From Methylobacterium oryzihabitans (GTDB lineage: Bacteria; Pseudomonadota; Alphaproteobacteria; Rhizobiales; Beijerinckiaceae): a stretch of DNA of 64,000 bases. A program made the translations under genes and the position numbers. The notes under the pieces are model-generated. The model ran no database searches. It was not told the DNA's origin and saw only the letters and a list, made by a program, of their open reading frames with translations. The stretch lies in the NCBI RefSeq assembly GCF_004004555.2, contig NZ_SACP01000001.1, positions 1 to 64,000 of the forward strand, given 5' to 3'. Shown here in pieces: positions 26,556-34,529 of this stretch (within the stretch, counting starts at the first letter, position 1; each line of letters opens with the position of its first letter).

Positions 26556-27749
26556 CTAACGGACGCGCGCCGCCGGAGACCGGGTCTCCGGCGGTTTCGC
26601 GTCCGATGCCTTGGCGTCCGGCGACTTGGCGGGAGCGGGCGGGCGCGGGGTCTCCACGCCGAGGCGCCGCACCGGCCAACCGTCGCTCCACCGCTCCATG
26701 TCGCTGAAGCGCGGATTGGCCTTCAGCGTTGCGCCATCCTGCCCGGCGAACGCGGCGGCGGCGGCCATGTCGAAGGTCTTCCAGTAGGCGAGATAGTCGA
26801 GGCTGTCGGTCCCGGCGTTGTTGATCTGCGCCACCAGCGTCGTCTGCTCGCCGGTGAGCGCCATGTCAGGCGTCCACTTGAACGGCGGCGGCTTCTGCTT
26901 CGGATCCTTCGGCGGTTCCGGCGGCGGCTTGATCGCGCCGGCATCGTAGGCCGGGTTGCCGCCGGCCGGCGAGGCCAGGGTGGCGGACAGGGCCGGGAAG
27001 CCGTGGTCGTCGGAGAGCGCGCGCAGCAGCAGCTTGCGCTCCACCGGCACGGCGCTCGCCTCGCGCATGATCCGGCGCGCCGCGAGGTCGGCGGCGCGGG
27101 CGTCGCGATCGCCGATCACCGTGACGATCAGGGTGGTCGGAGCGATGCGGCCGAGGTCGTGCAGGGCGACGCCGCGGGCGCGGTCGTCGCGGGCGATGCC
27201 GCCCGGCATCACGCCGAAGATCAGCTTCGGGGTCGGCAGCCCGGTCTCGGCGGCATGGGCCGCGAGGTTGGCGGCCAGCGGCACTCCGGCGAGGTGGCCG
27301 ATGAGCGCCACGCGGGACAGGTCCGGCTTGGCGGCCTCGTCGGAGGCGAGGTCGGCCAGCGCATCCTTCAGCAGCCCGGCCGCGACGCTGCTCGCGTCGG
27401 CGGGCCGGGTGCGGTTGACCTCCTGGAAGCGCGGAAACAGCACGAGATAGCCCGAGCGGGCGAGATGCTCGATCCAGGCCCCGTAGACCTGCGGGTTGGT
27501 CGCCCCCCAGGCATGCAGGAACACCGCCACCGGCCGGCCCTGCGCCGCCGGCGGGGTGTTGCCGTAGAAGGCCAGGGTCACCGCACCGCTGCGCCCGAGC
27601 GCACGCTTCACGACCGTGGCGGCACCGTAGGCGGAACCCCCGGGACCCTCCTTGGGCTGCGTCGGTGGCGTGGCGGCCACCGCCCCGTATGCGCCGGCGA
27701 GGCCGAGCGTCAGCGTGAGGGCGAGGCGGAGGCGGGTGCGAGCGGGCAT
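26556..27749 (-). CDS. secreted alpha/beta-hydrolase-fold protein with substituted nucleophile
   Basis: 397-aa protein with a Sec signal peptide (residues 1-25, LALTLTLGLAGAYGAVA). The fold is recognisable from VAVFLHAWGATNPQVYGAWIEHLARSGYLVLFPRF (oxyanion region and strand 3-4) and the nucleophile elbow VALIGHLAGVPLAANLAAH. In the elbow the position normally held by Ser is Leu (GHLAG). A conserved-type DDHGFP with His lies near 247-252. The C-terminal 60 residues are Pro/Lys-rich. It may be a catalytically dead hydrolase with a binding role, or use another residue. The gene converges with the chemoreceptor, 27 bp apart. Confidence 0.75.
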   Translation of the reverse strand: MPARTRLRLALTLTLGLAGAYGAVAATPPTQPKEGPGGSAYGAATVVKRALGRSGAVTLAFYGNTPPAAQGRPVAVFLHAWGATNPQVYGAWIEHLARSGYLVLFPRFQEVNRTRPADASSVAAGLLKDALADLASDEAAKPDLSRVALIGHLAGVPLAANLAAHAAETGLPTPKLIFGVMPGGIARDDRARGVALHDLGRIAPTTLIVTVIGDRDARAADLAARRIMREASAVPVERKLLLRALSDDHGFPALSATLASPAGGNPAYDAGAIKPPPEPPKDPKQKPPPFKWTPDMALTGEQTTLVAQINNAGTDSLDYLAYWKTFDMAAAAAFAGQDGATLKANPRFSDMERWSDGWPVRRLGVETPRPPAPAKSPDAKASDAKPPETRSPAARVR

Positions 27750-28050
27750 GGACCGGGCGGGTGAGATATCGGAAGGGGCGCGCGGTCACCCCACACCACT
27801 TCGCCCGCAATCACAAGACGTCTCGGGGTGTCCACAGGTCGACACCGCGGAGGCAGCAGCGCGTCGCCGATGTCGCCGGACCTCGGATCGTCGCCGGTCT
27901 GACGGGCGGTCCACCATCATCACGGATGAATCTCGGACGGTCCGGCCCCTGTCCGACCGGGCTGGCCGGGCGATTGCCTCCCGAGCCGCGAAAACCGCTT
28001 CGTCCCGTGAAATCCGCGCGGTTGCTCCGCGACCCGCGTCCCGGCCTCGC
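27750..28050. other. intergenic region without a recognised feature
   Basis: 301 bp between the NepR-like gene and the start of the secreted hydrolase, both on the minus strand. It must contain the hydrolase promoter and the end of the NepR-like transcript. I saw no long hairpin, no RNA gene and no coding frame with family resemblance. Confidence 0.4.
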
Positions 28051-28260
28051 TCACACGCCGTCGGAACGCTCCTCGGCGGCGGGACGCAGCCGCTCGATGA
28101 GCCGGGCCAGCTCCTCGGGGACCGGGCTCGCTCCGGCATCGCCGTAGAGCGCGCGCAGGTCGTGCCCGAGCATCGGCAGCAGCAGCGCGTCGGAGAGCGA
28201 CGAGGCCGTCGACTGGGTCTGGCCGTAGCTCGCGGCAAGGTTGCTCGGGATGACCTTCAT
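28051..28260 (-). CDS. NepR-like anti-sigma factor (general stress response), candidate
   Basis: 69-aa protein (from ATG 28260) whose core LLPMLGHDLRALYGDAGASPVPEELARLIERLRPA resembles the NepR signature (LGxxLRxxYxxxxxxPVPxxxxxLLxxL). NepR proteins bind the sigma factor EcfG and are displaced by phosphorylated PhyR in alphaproteobacteria; Methylobacterium encodes several. The N-terminal part is variable, as usual. A single-domain response regulator is encoded 172 bp upstream on the same strand. No ecfG or phyR is in the window, so this would be an orphan paralogue. Assignment rests on the motif only. Confidence 0.55.
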   Translation of the reverse strand: MKVIPSNLAASYGQTQSTASSLSDALLLPMLGHDLRALYGDAGASPVPEELARLIERLRPAAEERSDGV

Positions 28261-28432
28261 GACGTGCGCTGCGGGCGGACGGCCCGGACTCCGGGAGCGA
28301 GGTGTGACGGGGAGGGTCTCCGAACCGCGCGGGGGCCGTTCGGGACCCGGCTTTCGGGCTGCCCGGACAACGCGCGGGGTCCGGTGCGGTTGCGTCCTGC
28401 TCTCCCGCAGCCGCGAAGGCGGGTGACTTCGA

Positions 28433-28861
28433 TCACCCGGTGCCGGCGTCGCCGACCTGCGAGCCGCCGCCGTGGAAGCCGGCCGCCTGCTCGACGAGGG
28501 TGAGCACATCGAGGGCGCGCCAGGGCTTGGGCACGAAGATCGCCGACATGCGCAGGTCGCTCGGCTGGTCGCTGGCGTCGCCCGAGGTCAGCAGCACGTG
28601 CACCCGCGGCCACGTCACGTTGATGATGCGTGCCAGCTCGAACCCGCCGATCGGTCCCGGCGTGCGCACGTCGGAGAACACGACGTTCACCTCGTCCGCC
28701 CGCTCGCGGAGGATGTTGAGGGCCTTCTCCGCCGTCTCGGCCTCGATGACCCGGAACCCCGTCTCCTCCAGCAAGGTCGCCGCGAGGAAACGCTCTTCCG
28801 GTTCGTCCTCGACGACCAGGATGACGGGCTGTGTCTTCGCGGGGGAACCGGAGGCGGTCAT
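28433..28861 (-). CDS. single-domain response regulator
   Basis: 142-aa receiver domain without an output domain. The acidic pair is in ILVVEDEPEER (Glu/Asp near 18-20), the phospho-acceptor Asp is in VVFSDVRTPG (~63), the Thr/Ser is in VLLTSGDA (~91) and the conserved Lys is in FVPKPW (~112). Similar Asp-only regulators act as phosphosinks or as stress-signalling relays. It lies next to a NepR-like gene, so a link to the general stress response is plausible but unproven. No kinase gene is nearby. Confidence 0.9.
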   Translation of the reverse strand: MTASGSPAKTQPVILVVEDEPEERFLAATLLEETGFRVIEAETAEKALNILRERADEVNVVFSDVRTPGPIGGFELARIINVTWPRVHVLLTSGDASDQPSDLRMSAIFVPKPWRALDVLTLVEQAAGFHGGGSQVGDAGTG

Positions 28862-28937
28862 AGTGCTGGAACGAGCGTCCTCGCCACTGGTTGCATCGCT
28901 CGCTCAGGATCGATGATCCTGTCGGGAACCGTGGCTT

Positions 28938-29837
28938 TCAGGCTACGCCATGGGCCTTGAACCAGTCGAGCATGCGGCTCCAGCCGGCCTCGGCGGCGGG
29001 TTTGCGGTAGCTCGGGCGGTAATCGGCGTGGAACCCATGGGGCGCGTCCGGGTAGATCTCGAACTCGACCGTCCGGCCGGCGGCCTTCGCCGCATCGCGG
29101 GCCTTCTCGACATCGGCGACCGGGATGCCGGAATCGGCCGCGCCGTAGAGCCCGAGCACCGGGGCGCGGATCTCCGTGATGACGTCGGCGGCGGTCCTCG
29201 GCTGGATCGGCGTGCGGGTGCCCCCGAAATTGCCGTACCACGCGACCCCGGCCTTGAGGTTGGCGTTGTGGGCCGCGTAGAGCCACACCGTCCGGCCGCC
29301 CCGGCACCAGCCGGTGATGCCGAGCCGCCCCGCATCGCCGCCGGCCTCGGACGCCGCCCAGGCGGCGCTGGCGTCGAGGTCGCCCATCACCTGGGCGTCC
29401 GGGGTCTTCGACACGACCTCGCGGACGATCTCCTGCACGTCGGTCATCTTCGACACGTCGCCCTGTCGGGCGAACAACTCGGGCGCCACCGCGACGTATC
29501 CGGCCTTGGCGAGGCGCCGGCAGATGTCCTTGATGTAGTCGTGGACCCCGAAGATCTCCTCGACCACGAGCACGACCGGGAACGGACCCTTGCCCTGGGG
29601 CTTCGCCCGGTAGGCCGGCATCGGCCCGTCGCCGACCGGAATACGGACCTCGCCGGCCTCGATGCCGGTCTCGTCGGTGTGGATGACCTGGGCCTCGACC
29701 CGGGTGGTGGCGAGGGTGAGGCCGGTCATCAGCCCGGTCATCACGAAGCCGCGGCGGGAGAAGGGCGGCGTCACCAGCCCGTCGAGGCCCTGGAGATCCC
29801 GCGCCTGCAGATCCTGGCCGTCGTGAGTCGCGTCCAT
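28938..29837 (-). CDS. dienelactone hydrolase family protein, probably exported
   Basis: 299-aa alpha/beta hydrolase of the dienelactone hydrolase type. The nucleophile Cys is in ITGWCRGGRTVWL, the oxyanion Glu region is VVLVVEEIFGVHDYIKDICRRLA, and the Asp/His pair lies in GLYGAADSGIP and YPDAPHGFHADYRPSY. An N-terminal SRRGFVMTGLMTGLTLATT stretch looks like a Tat signal with a short RR motif, so periplasmic export is likely. The substrate is unknown. An alternative start within the first 30 residues is possible. Confidence 0.87.
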   Translation of the reverse strand: MDATHDGQDLQARDLQGLDGLVTPPFSRRGFVMTGLMTGLTLATTRVEAQVIHTDETGIEAGEVRIPVGDGPMPAYRAKPQGKGPFPVVLVVEEIFGVHDYIKDICRRLAKAGYVAVAPELFARQGDVSKMTDVQEIVREVVSKTPDAQVMGDLDASAAWAASEAGGDAGRLGITGWCRGGRTVWLYAAHNANLKAGVAWYGNFGGTRTPIQPRTAADVITEIRAPVLGLYGAADSGIPVADVEKARDAAKAAGRTVEFEIYPDAPHGFHADYRPSYRKPAAEAGWSRMLDWFKAHGVA

Positions 29838-29916
29838 CCGGCGATCCTCCCTGATCGGGGCGCATCATGCGGAGGATCGCCCGCGGGGCAAGGGGGCGGA
29901 ACGCCCCCTCCCCCGC

Positions 29917-30459
29917 TCACATCGGGTCCGGACCGCGACCCATGGCGGCGACGCCGGTGCGCGAGACCTCGACGAGGCCGACCGCCGCCATCAGGTTGAC
30001 GAACCGGTCGACCTCCTCGGTCGCGCCGGTGAGCTCGAACACGAACGAGGTCAGGGTGGCGTCGAGGGTACGGGCGCCGAACGCGGCGGCGAGCCGCATC
30101 GCCTCGACCCGGTGGTCGCCGCGGCCCGCGACCTTCACGAGGCACAGCTCCCGCTCCAGCGAGTCGCCCTGGAGCGTCAGGTCGACCACCCGGTGCACCG
30201 GCACCAGCCGGTCGAGCTGCGCCTTGATCTGGTCGATCACCGCGTTGGTGCCCGCGGTCACGATGGTGATCCGCGAGATGTGGCGGGCGTGCTCGGTCTC
30301 CGAGACCGTCAGGCTCTCGATGTTGTAGCCGCGCCCGGAGAACAGCCCGGCGATGCGGGCGAGCACGCCGGGTTCGTTGTCGACGATCACCGCGAGGGTG
30401 CGGCGGTTGACCGGCTCGACCCGGACCGGATCGGGATAGTGTGTGTTCATGGCGTTCAC
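29917..30459 (-). CDS. ilvH: acetolactate synthase small (regulatory) subunit
   Basis: 180-aa regulatory subunit with an N-terminal ACT domain (RTLAVIVDNEPGVLARIAGLFSGRGYNIESLTVSETE) that binds valine and modulates the IlvB catalytic subunit, and a C-terminal ALS_ss domain (ELCLVKVAG...). The start is set at GTG 30459 because it forms a GTGA overlap with the DUF559 gene and has GGGAGA upstream; ATG 30450 (MNTHYPDP) is the alternative. Unusually, a DUF559 gene and a palindromic repeat separate it from ilvB. Confidence 0.95.
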   Translation of the reverse strand: MNAMNTHYPDPVRVEPVNRRTLAVIVDNEPGVLARIAGLFSGRGYNIESLTVSETEHARHISRITIVTAGTNAVIDQIKAQLDRLVPVHRVVDLTLQGDSLERELCLVKVAGRGDHRVEAMRLAAAFGARTLDATLTSFVFELTGATEEVDRFVNLMAAVGLVEVSRTGVAAMGRGPDPM

Positions 30460-30854
30460 GGATGGTCTCCCGCCCCGCTCGGTGGCGTGTCGATGAGTGA
30501 TGGAAATGAACGAAGGCCTTCACCGCAGGCGGTGGAGATCCGGTTCAGGACGGCGTCGAGATCGTTCAGGACATCGTCGTTGAGGAACCGCAGGACGGTG
30601 AAGCCGGATCGCTCGATCGCCTTCGTCCGCCCGGCATCGTACTCGTGGTTCCAGGCGTGCTGCCGTCCGTCGAGCTCGACGACGAGCTTGCGCTCGAAGC
30701 AGAGGAAATCGACGGTGTAGAGCAAGAGTGGAACCTGACGTTTGAACTTCAGACCGTTCAAGCGTCGACCGCGAATCGACCGCCACAGGACGTCCTCGGC
30801 GGATGTCGCGTAGTCCCGCAAGGTTCTGGCGAAGCGCCGGGGTTCCGTCGTCAT
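30456..30854 (-). CDS. DUF559 (Vsr-like endonuclease fold) protein
   Basis: 132-aa protein with the DUF559 core: TSAEDVLWRSIRGRRLNGLKFKRQVPLL, then YTVDFLCFERKLVVELDGRQHAW with the Asp/Glu/Gln nuclease-like triad, and TVLRFLNDDVLNDLDAVLNRI. The family has the PD-(D/E)xK/Vsr-like fold and is presumed to be a nuclease; its role is unknown. Its stop overlaps the ilvH GTG (GTGA), so ilvH translation is coupled to it. Codon use is less GC-biased than its neighbours, consistent with insertion into the ilv operon. Confidence 0.88.
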   Translation of the reverse strand: MTTEPRRFARTLRDYATSAEDVLWRSIRGRRLNGLKFKRQVPLLLYTVDFLCFERKLVVELDGRQHAWNHEYDAGRTKAIERSGFTVLRFLNDDVLNDLDAVLNRISTACGEGLRSFPSLIDTPPSGAGDHP

Positions 30855-30964
30855 CGCGACCGCTCCTGTCTTTCTACGGATCCGAACAACAAGCCGAGTC
30901 GGAGGACGAACGCAGGGTTTCCTTAGCCGGGGCGGAGGACACAACGGGAAAGGATGGGGCGTCT

Positions 30965-31115
30965 CCCCTCTCCCGAGTGGGAGAGGGGCCGGGGGTGAGG
31001 GTGGCTCGGGGTCAGACTAGAGCGTCAACGGTTGAGCTGTGCGGCTCGACGCTTGGTGCTTGATCCTGAAGCCGAGCCACCCTCACCCCTACCCCTCTCC
31101 CACCCGGGAGAGGGG
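30965..31115. repeat. large inverted repeat of the R2 (CCCTCTCCC) type
   Basis: Two ~45-base arms, 30965-31009 and 31072-31115, are near-perfect reverse complements (CCCCTCTCCCGAGTGGGAGA... and its partner, each followed inward by a CCACCCTCACCC/GGGTGAGGGTGG block). They are separated by ~62 bases of lower GC. ATCCCGCGCTTGG follows, as after the other R2 hairpins. It lies between ilvB and the DUF559 gene and could fold into a very stable cruciform or RNA hairpin within the operon transcript. Confidence 0.8.
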
Positions 31116-31169
31116 ATCCCGCGCTTGGATTTACAACAAGATTGCCCCGCACGGCCCCACCGAGCCGAC

Positions 31170-32948
31170 CTACACCAGCATCTTGCCTTCTTCCGAGATC
31201 ACGTCGCCGAGATCGGCGCCGGTCTCGCCGAGATAGTCCGACAGGAGCATCTCGTTGTGAGCCTTGCCCGACGGGATCATCGGGAAGCAGTTCTCCTTCT
31301 TGTCGACGATGCAGTCGAAGATGACCGGACCGTCGTAGTCCAGCATCTCGCGGATCGCCGCGTCGAGGTCGCCCGGGCGCTCGCAGCGGATGCCCTTGGC
31401 GCCGTAGGCCTCGGCCAGCTTCACGAAGTCCGGCAGGCTCTCGGAGTAGCTCTCGGAGTAGCGCGAGCCGTGCAGCAGTTCCTGCCACTGCCGCACCATG
31501 CCCATGTACTCGTTGTTGAGGATGAAGATCTTGACCGGCAGGCGGTACTGCACGGCGGTCGACATCTCCTGGATGTTCATCTGGATCGACGCCTCGCCGG
31601 CGATGTCGATGACGAGCGCGTCGCGGTGGGCGAGCTGGGTGCCGATCGCGGCCGGCAGGCCGTAGCCCATCGTGCCGAGACCGCCGGACGTCATCCAGCG
31701 GTTCGGCTCCTCGAACTTGTAGTACTGGGCCGCCCACATCTGGTGCTGGCCGACCTCGGTGGTGATGTAGGTCTCGCGGTCCTTGGTCGCCTCGTAGAGG
31801 CGCTGGATCGCGTGCTGCGGCTTGATCGTGGTGCCCGACGGCCAGTAGCCGAGGCACTCGCGCGCCTTCCAGCCGTTGATCTTCGACAGCCACTCGGTCA
31901 GGCGTCCCTTGTCGGGGGTCGTCTCCAGCGACCGCCACGCCGCGAGCATGTCGCCGAGCACCGAGGCGCAGTCGCCGAGGATGCCGAGATCGGCCTTGAC
32001 GGTCTTGTTGATCGACGAGGCGTCGATGTCGACGTGGATCTTCTTCGAGAACGGCGAGAAGGCGTCGAGGCGCCCGGTGATGCGGTCGTCGAAGCGCGCG
32101 CCGATGCAGATCATCACGTCGCATTCGTGCATCGCGAGGTTGGCCTCGTAGGTCCCGTGCATGCCGAGCATGCCGAGGAACTGCGGGTCCGAGCCCGGAT
32201 AGGCGCCGAGCCCCATCAGCGTCGAGGTGACCGGAAAGCCGGTGACGCGCACGAGTTCGCGCAGCAGCCGCGACGCCTCGGGACCGGAATTGATGACGCC
32301 GCCGCCGGTGTAGAAGACCGGGCGCCGGGCGCCGGCCATCAGCTCGACCGCGGCGCGGATCTTCTGCGGGTCGCCCTGGATCGTCGGGCGGTAGGTCTTG
32401 TGGCCATTGTCGGCCGGGCGGGCGTAGAAGCCGGCGGCGAACTGCACGTCCTTCGGCAGGTCGATGACCACCGGGCCGGGCCGCCCGTGCGAGGCGACGT
32501 AGAACGCCTCGTGCAGGATCCGCGGCAGGTCGTCGATCGATTTGACGAGGTAGTTGTGCTTGGTGCAGCTGCGCGTGATGCCGACCGTGTCGCATTCCTG
32601 GAACGCGTCCGACCCGATCAGGTGGGTCGGCACCTGCCCGGTGATGCAGACGAGCGGGATCGAATCGAGCAGCGCGTCGGTGAGCCCGGTGATGATGTTG
32701 GTGGCGCCCGGGCCCGAGGTGACCAGCACGCAGCCGACCTTGCCCGACGAGCGGGCATAGCCTTCCGCGGCGTGGACCGCCCCCTGCTCGTGCCGGACCA
32801 GGACGTGCTTGACGCTCTGCTGGTGGAACAGCGCGTCGTAGATCGGCAGCACCGCGCCGCCGGGATAGCCGAACAGCGTATCGACGCCCTGATCCTGCAG
32901 CGCCCGGATGACCATCTCGGCCCCGGTCATCATCTCGCCCGCACTCAT
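31170..32948 (-). CDS. ilvB: acetolactate synthase large (catalytic) subunit
   Basis: 592-aa thiamine-diphosphate enzyme that condenses pyruvate (or pyruvate and 2-ketobutyrate), the first common step of valine, leucine and isoleucine synthesis. The N-terminal PYR domain has FGYPGGAVLPIYDAL and the catalytic Glu in VLVRHEQGAVHAAEGYAR. The central FAD region and the C-terminal PP domain follow, the latter with AGEASIQMNIQEMST in place of the textbook GDGS metal motif. MGMVRQWQELLHG is also typical. It is preceded by a peptide attenuator, and ilvH lies downstream beyond a repeat and the DUF559 gene. It works as a complex with IlvH. Confidence 0.96.
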   Translation of the reverse strand: MSAGEMMTGAEMVIRALQDQGVDTLFGYPGGAVLPIYDALFHQQSVKHVLVRHEQGAVHAAEGYARSSGKVGCVLVTSGPGATNIITGLTDALLDSIPLVCITGQVPTHLIGSDAFQECDTVGITRSCTKHNYLVKSIDDLPRILHEAFYVASHGRPGPVVIDLPKDVQFAAGFYARPADNGHKTYRPTIQGDPQKIRAAVELMAGARRPVFYTGGGVINSGPEASRLLRELVRVTGFPVTSTLMGLGAYPGSDPQFLGMLGMHGTYEANLAMHECDVMICIGARFDDRITGRLDAFSPFSKKIHVDIDASSINKTVKADLGILGDCASVLGDMLAAWRSLETTPDKGRLTEWLSKINGWKARECLGYWPSGTTIKPQHAIQRLYEATKDRETYITTEVGQHQMWAAQYYKFEEPNRWMTSGGLGTMGYGLPAAIGTQLAHRDALVIDIAGEASIQMNIQEMSTAVQYRLPVKIFILNNEYMGMVRQWQELLHGSRYSESYSESLPDFVKLAEAYGAKGIRCERPGDLDAAIREMLDYDGPVIFDCIVDKKENCFPMIPSGKAHNEMLLSDYLGETGADLGDVISEEGKMLV

Positions 32949-32993
32949 CGGTCCGCTCCGTCCTGATCTCTCTCTCGGGTTCGTCCAGGCAAC

Positions 32994-33016
32994 AAAAAAG
33001 GGCCCCGAAGGACCCT
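32994..33016 (-). terminator. ilvB attenuator terminator
   Basis: On the minus strand the stem GGGTCC-TTCG-GGGCCC is followed by TTTTTTG. It lies between the leader peptide (ends 33050) and the ilvB start (32948). A competing hairpin (GCGGGCT...AGCCCGC, ~33041-33062) overlaps the leader stop. This is the layout of transcription attenuation by branched-chain aminoacyl-tRNA levels. Confidence 0.85.
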
Positions 33017-33049
33017 GCATGCGCCACCGCCCGGTTCGCGGGCTCTCTC

Positions 33050-33100
33050 TCAAGCCCGCCCGGTCAATGGCGCCCACGGTACAATAAGGATCGCACGCAT
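33050..33100 (-). CDS. ilv leader peptide (attenuation peptide)
   Basis: Short open frame ATG...TGA of 16 codons reading MRAILIVPWAPLTGRA. It contains a run of Ile-Leu-Ile-Val codons, the amino acids made by the pathway, plus a further Leu. Ribosome stalling at ILIV when charged tRNA is scarce would favour the antiterminator over the attenuator at 32994-33016. It is too short for routine gene callers. Only a weak ribosome binding site is visible (GGCAGGCC upstream). Position, content and following terminator together make the call strong. Confidence 0.8.
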   Translation of the reverse strand: MRAILIVPWAPLTGRA

Positions 33101-33134
33101 CGTTCGAGGCCTGCCCTGGCGGAGAGTGGCGCGG

Positions 33135-33163
33135 ACCGTAGGCCGGTCTCGCGCACGGGTCAA
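33135..33163 (-). promoter_or_regulatory. probable sigma-70 promoter of the ilvB leader
   Basis: On the minus strand, TTGACC (33163-33158) and TACGGT (33140-33135) are separated by exactly 17 bases. This would start a transcript near 33128, about 28 bases before the leader peptide ATG. It lies just after the stop codon of the upstream glycosyltransferase gene. Confidence 0.6.
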
Positions 33164-33172
33164 CCGGGATAT

Positions 33173-34324
33173 TCAGGCCGCCGTCGTCTGCGGCCGCAGG
33201 CGGGCGCGCAGGCCGGCGGCCGGCTTGGTGCGGATGTCCATGGCGTTGCCGCGCCAGGTGATGCCGCGGGCGATCCAGGCCGCGGCCCAGATCGGCAGTA
33301 GCACGACGTCGCGCACGAGGCAGGCGAGCGGCAGCCGCCACGAGCGGTGCCAGCCCATCCGGCCGGCGAGCCGCCATTCGGGGCCGTACCACGCCGCCGC
33401 CACCGCGAGCGCGGCGAGGAGCCCGGCGCCTCCGCCGAGGGCGGCGTAGCCGGCGAGCATCGCCGGCACGGCGCCGATGCCGATCTCGGGGGCGAAGAAC
33501 AGCGGGAAGGTGACCCGGCGCAGGCGCGCCCAGCGCAACTGCCGCGACCACACCTCCGCGGCCCGGCGCCGGCCGAGAGGCTGCGGGAACGGCGCCGCGA
33601 CGAGGTGGACCCGGCGCCCGGCGGCGCGCACGAGCTTCGTCGCCGCTGCGTCCTCGGCGATCTCGGCGGCGAGCGCCCGGATCCCGCCCTGCCCGTCGAG
33701 GAACGGGCGGTGCCACAGCATGCTCTTGCCCTGGGCGAAGCCGAGCCCGAGGCTCTCGCCGGCATATTGCCAGCGCGCCTGGAGGGTGTTGAGGAACGCG
33801 CACTCGACCTCGGCCCAGAACCCCGCCGGGCGGGTGCCGACCGGGGTCGAGCAGACGAGGCCGGTCGCGGGCGTCCAGGCGGCCCGGAGCCGCTGGACGT
33901 ACTCCGGCGGCATCAGCACGTTGGAATCGGCGAGCACGATCCAGTCGTGGGCCGCCGCCTCCCAGCCGCGGACGCAGTTGTTGAGCTTCGGATTGTCGCC
34001 GACCCGCTCCTCGCCGACGATGAGGCGGCTTCGCACCGCCGGATGGGCCGCCATCAGCCGCCGCACCAGCGGCACCACCGGATCGCTGCTGTCCGCGACG
34101 CAGAAGACGAGTTCGTAGTCGGGATAGTCGAGCCGGAAGCCCGAGCCGAGGGTCTCCTCGCTGAAGCTCTCCAGTCCGCAGACCGGGCGCACGATCGTCA
34201 CCGGCGGCAGCGGGCCGGCCGGCGGCTCCGCCCGGCGGCCGAGCCGGCGCGCCGCCAGGGCGAGGCTGGCGAGATTGACGAGGGTCAGGCCGAGACAGAG
34301 GGCGGCGAGCAGGGGGCCGGTCAT
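33173..34324 (-). CDS. GT21-type (ceramide-glucosyltransferase-like) glycosyltransferase, HpnI paralogue
   Basis: 383-aa membrane glycosyltransferase with an N-terminal TM segment (3-25) and the VTIVRPVCGLESFSEETL entry to the GT-A domain, parallel to HpnI. The nucleotide-sugar motif is WIVLADSNVLM, that is DSN where HpnI has DSD. The catalytic-acid region is AEIAEDAAATKL and the (Q/R)xxRW motif is SRQLRWARLRR, followed by C-terminal TM helices. It is a lipid or ceramide glycosyltransferase candidate; the acceptor is unknown. It shares the strand with ilvB, which has its own promoter. Confidence 0.85.
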   Translation of the reverse strand: MTGPLLAALCLGLTLVNLASLALAARRLGRRAEPPAGPLPPVTIVRPVCGLESFSEETLGSGFRLDYPDYELVFCVADSSDPVVPLVRRLMAAHPAVRSRLIVGEERVGDNPKLNNCVRGWEAAAHDWIVLADSNVLMPPEYVQRLRAAWTPATGLVCSTPVGTRPAGFWAEVECAFLNTLQARWQYAGESLGLGFAQGKSMLWHRPFLDGQGGIRALAAEIAEDAAATKLVRAAGRRVHLVAAPFPQPLGRRRAAEVWSRQLRWARLRRVTFPLFFAPEIGIGAVPAMLAGYAALGGGAGLLAALAVAAAWYGPEWRLAGRMGWHRSWRLPLACLVRDVVLLPIWAAAWIARGITWRGNAMDIRTKPAAGLRARLRPQTTAA

Positions 34325-34529
34325 GCGGGGTCCTCGGTCATGCAAGGTCCTGGGTCGGCGTCGCGTCGTCCGTCTCTCGGGCAGCATCGTTGCAGTGATG
34401 TGACATGCTCGACCGATGATCCGGCGCAATGGCACGCCTGCAACACCCGGCGCCCTGGACCCCGCCAGCCGGCCGCGGCTACCCTCGTGCGAGCGCCGCC
34501 GGCGGCGCGATGCCCACCCGGGATGCCGC

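Noticed and set aside
28862..28937. A GGAAC...GGTT arrangement looking like an EcfG general-stress promoter near the NepR-like and response-regulator genes.
   Set aside because: It points on the plus strand, away from both genes, and the spacing and second element are imperfect.
30965..31115. The palindrome as an intrinsic terminator of ilvB.
   Set aside because: No T-run follows the stem on the minus strand, and DUF559-ilvH lie downstream in the same direction.
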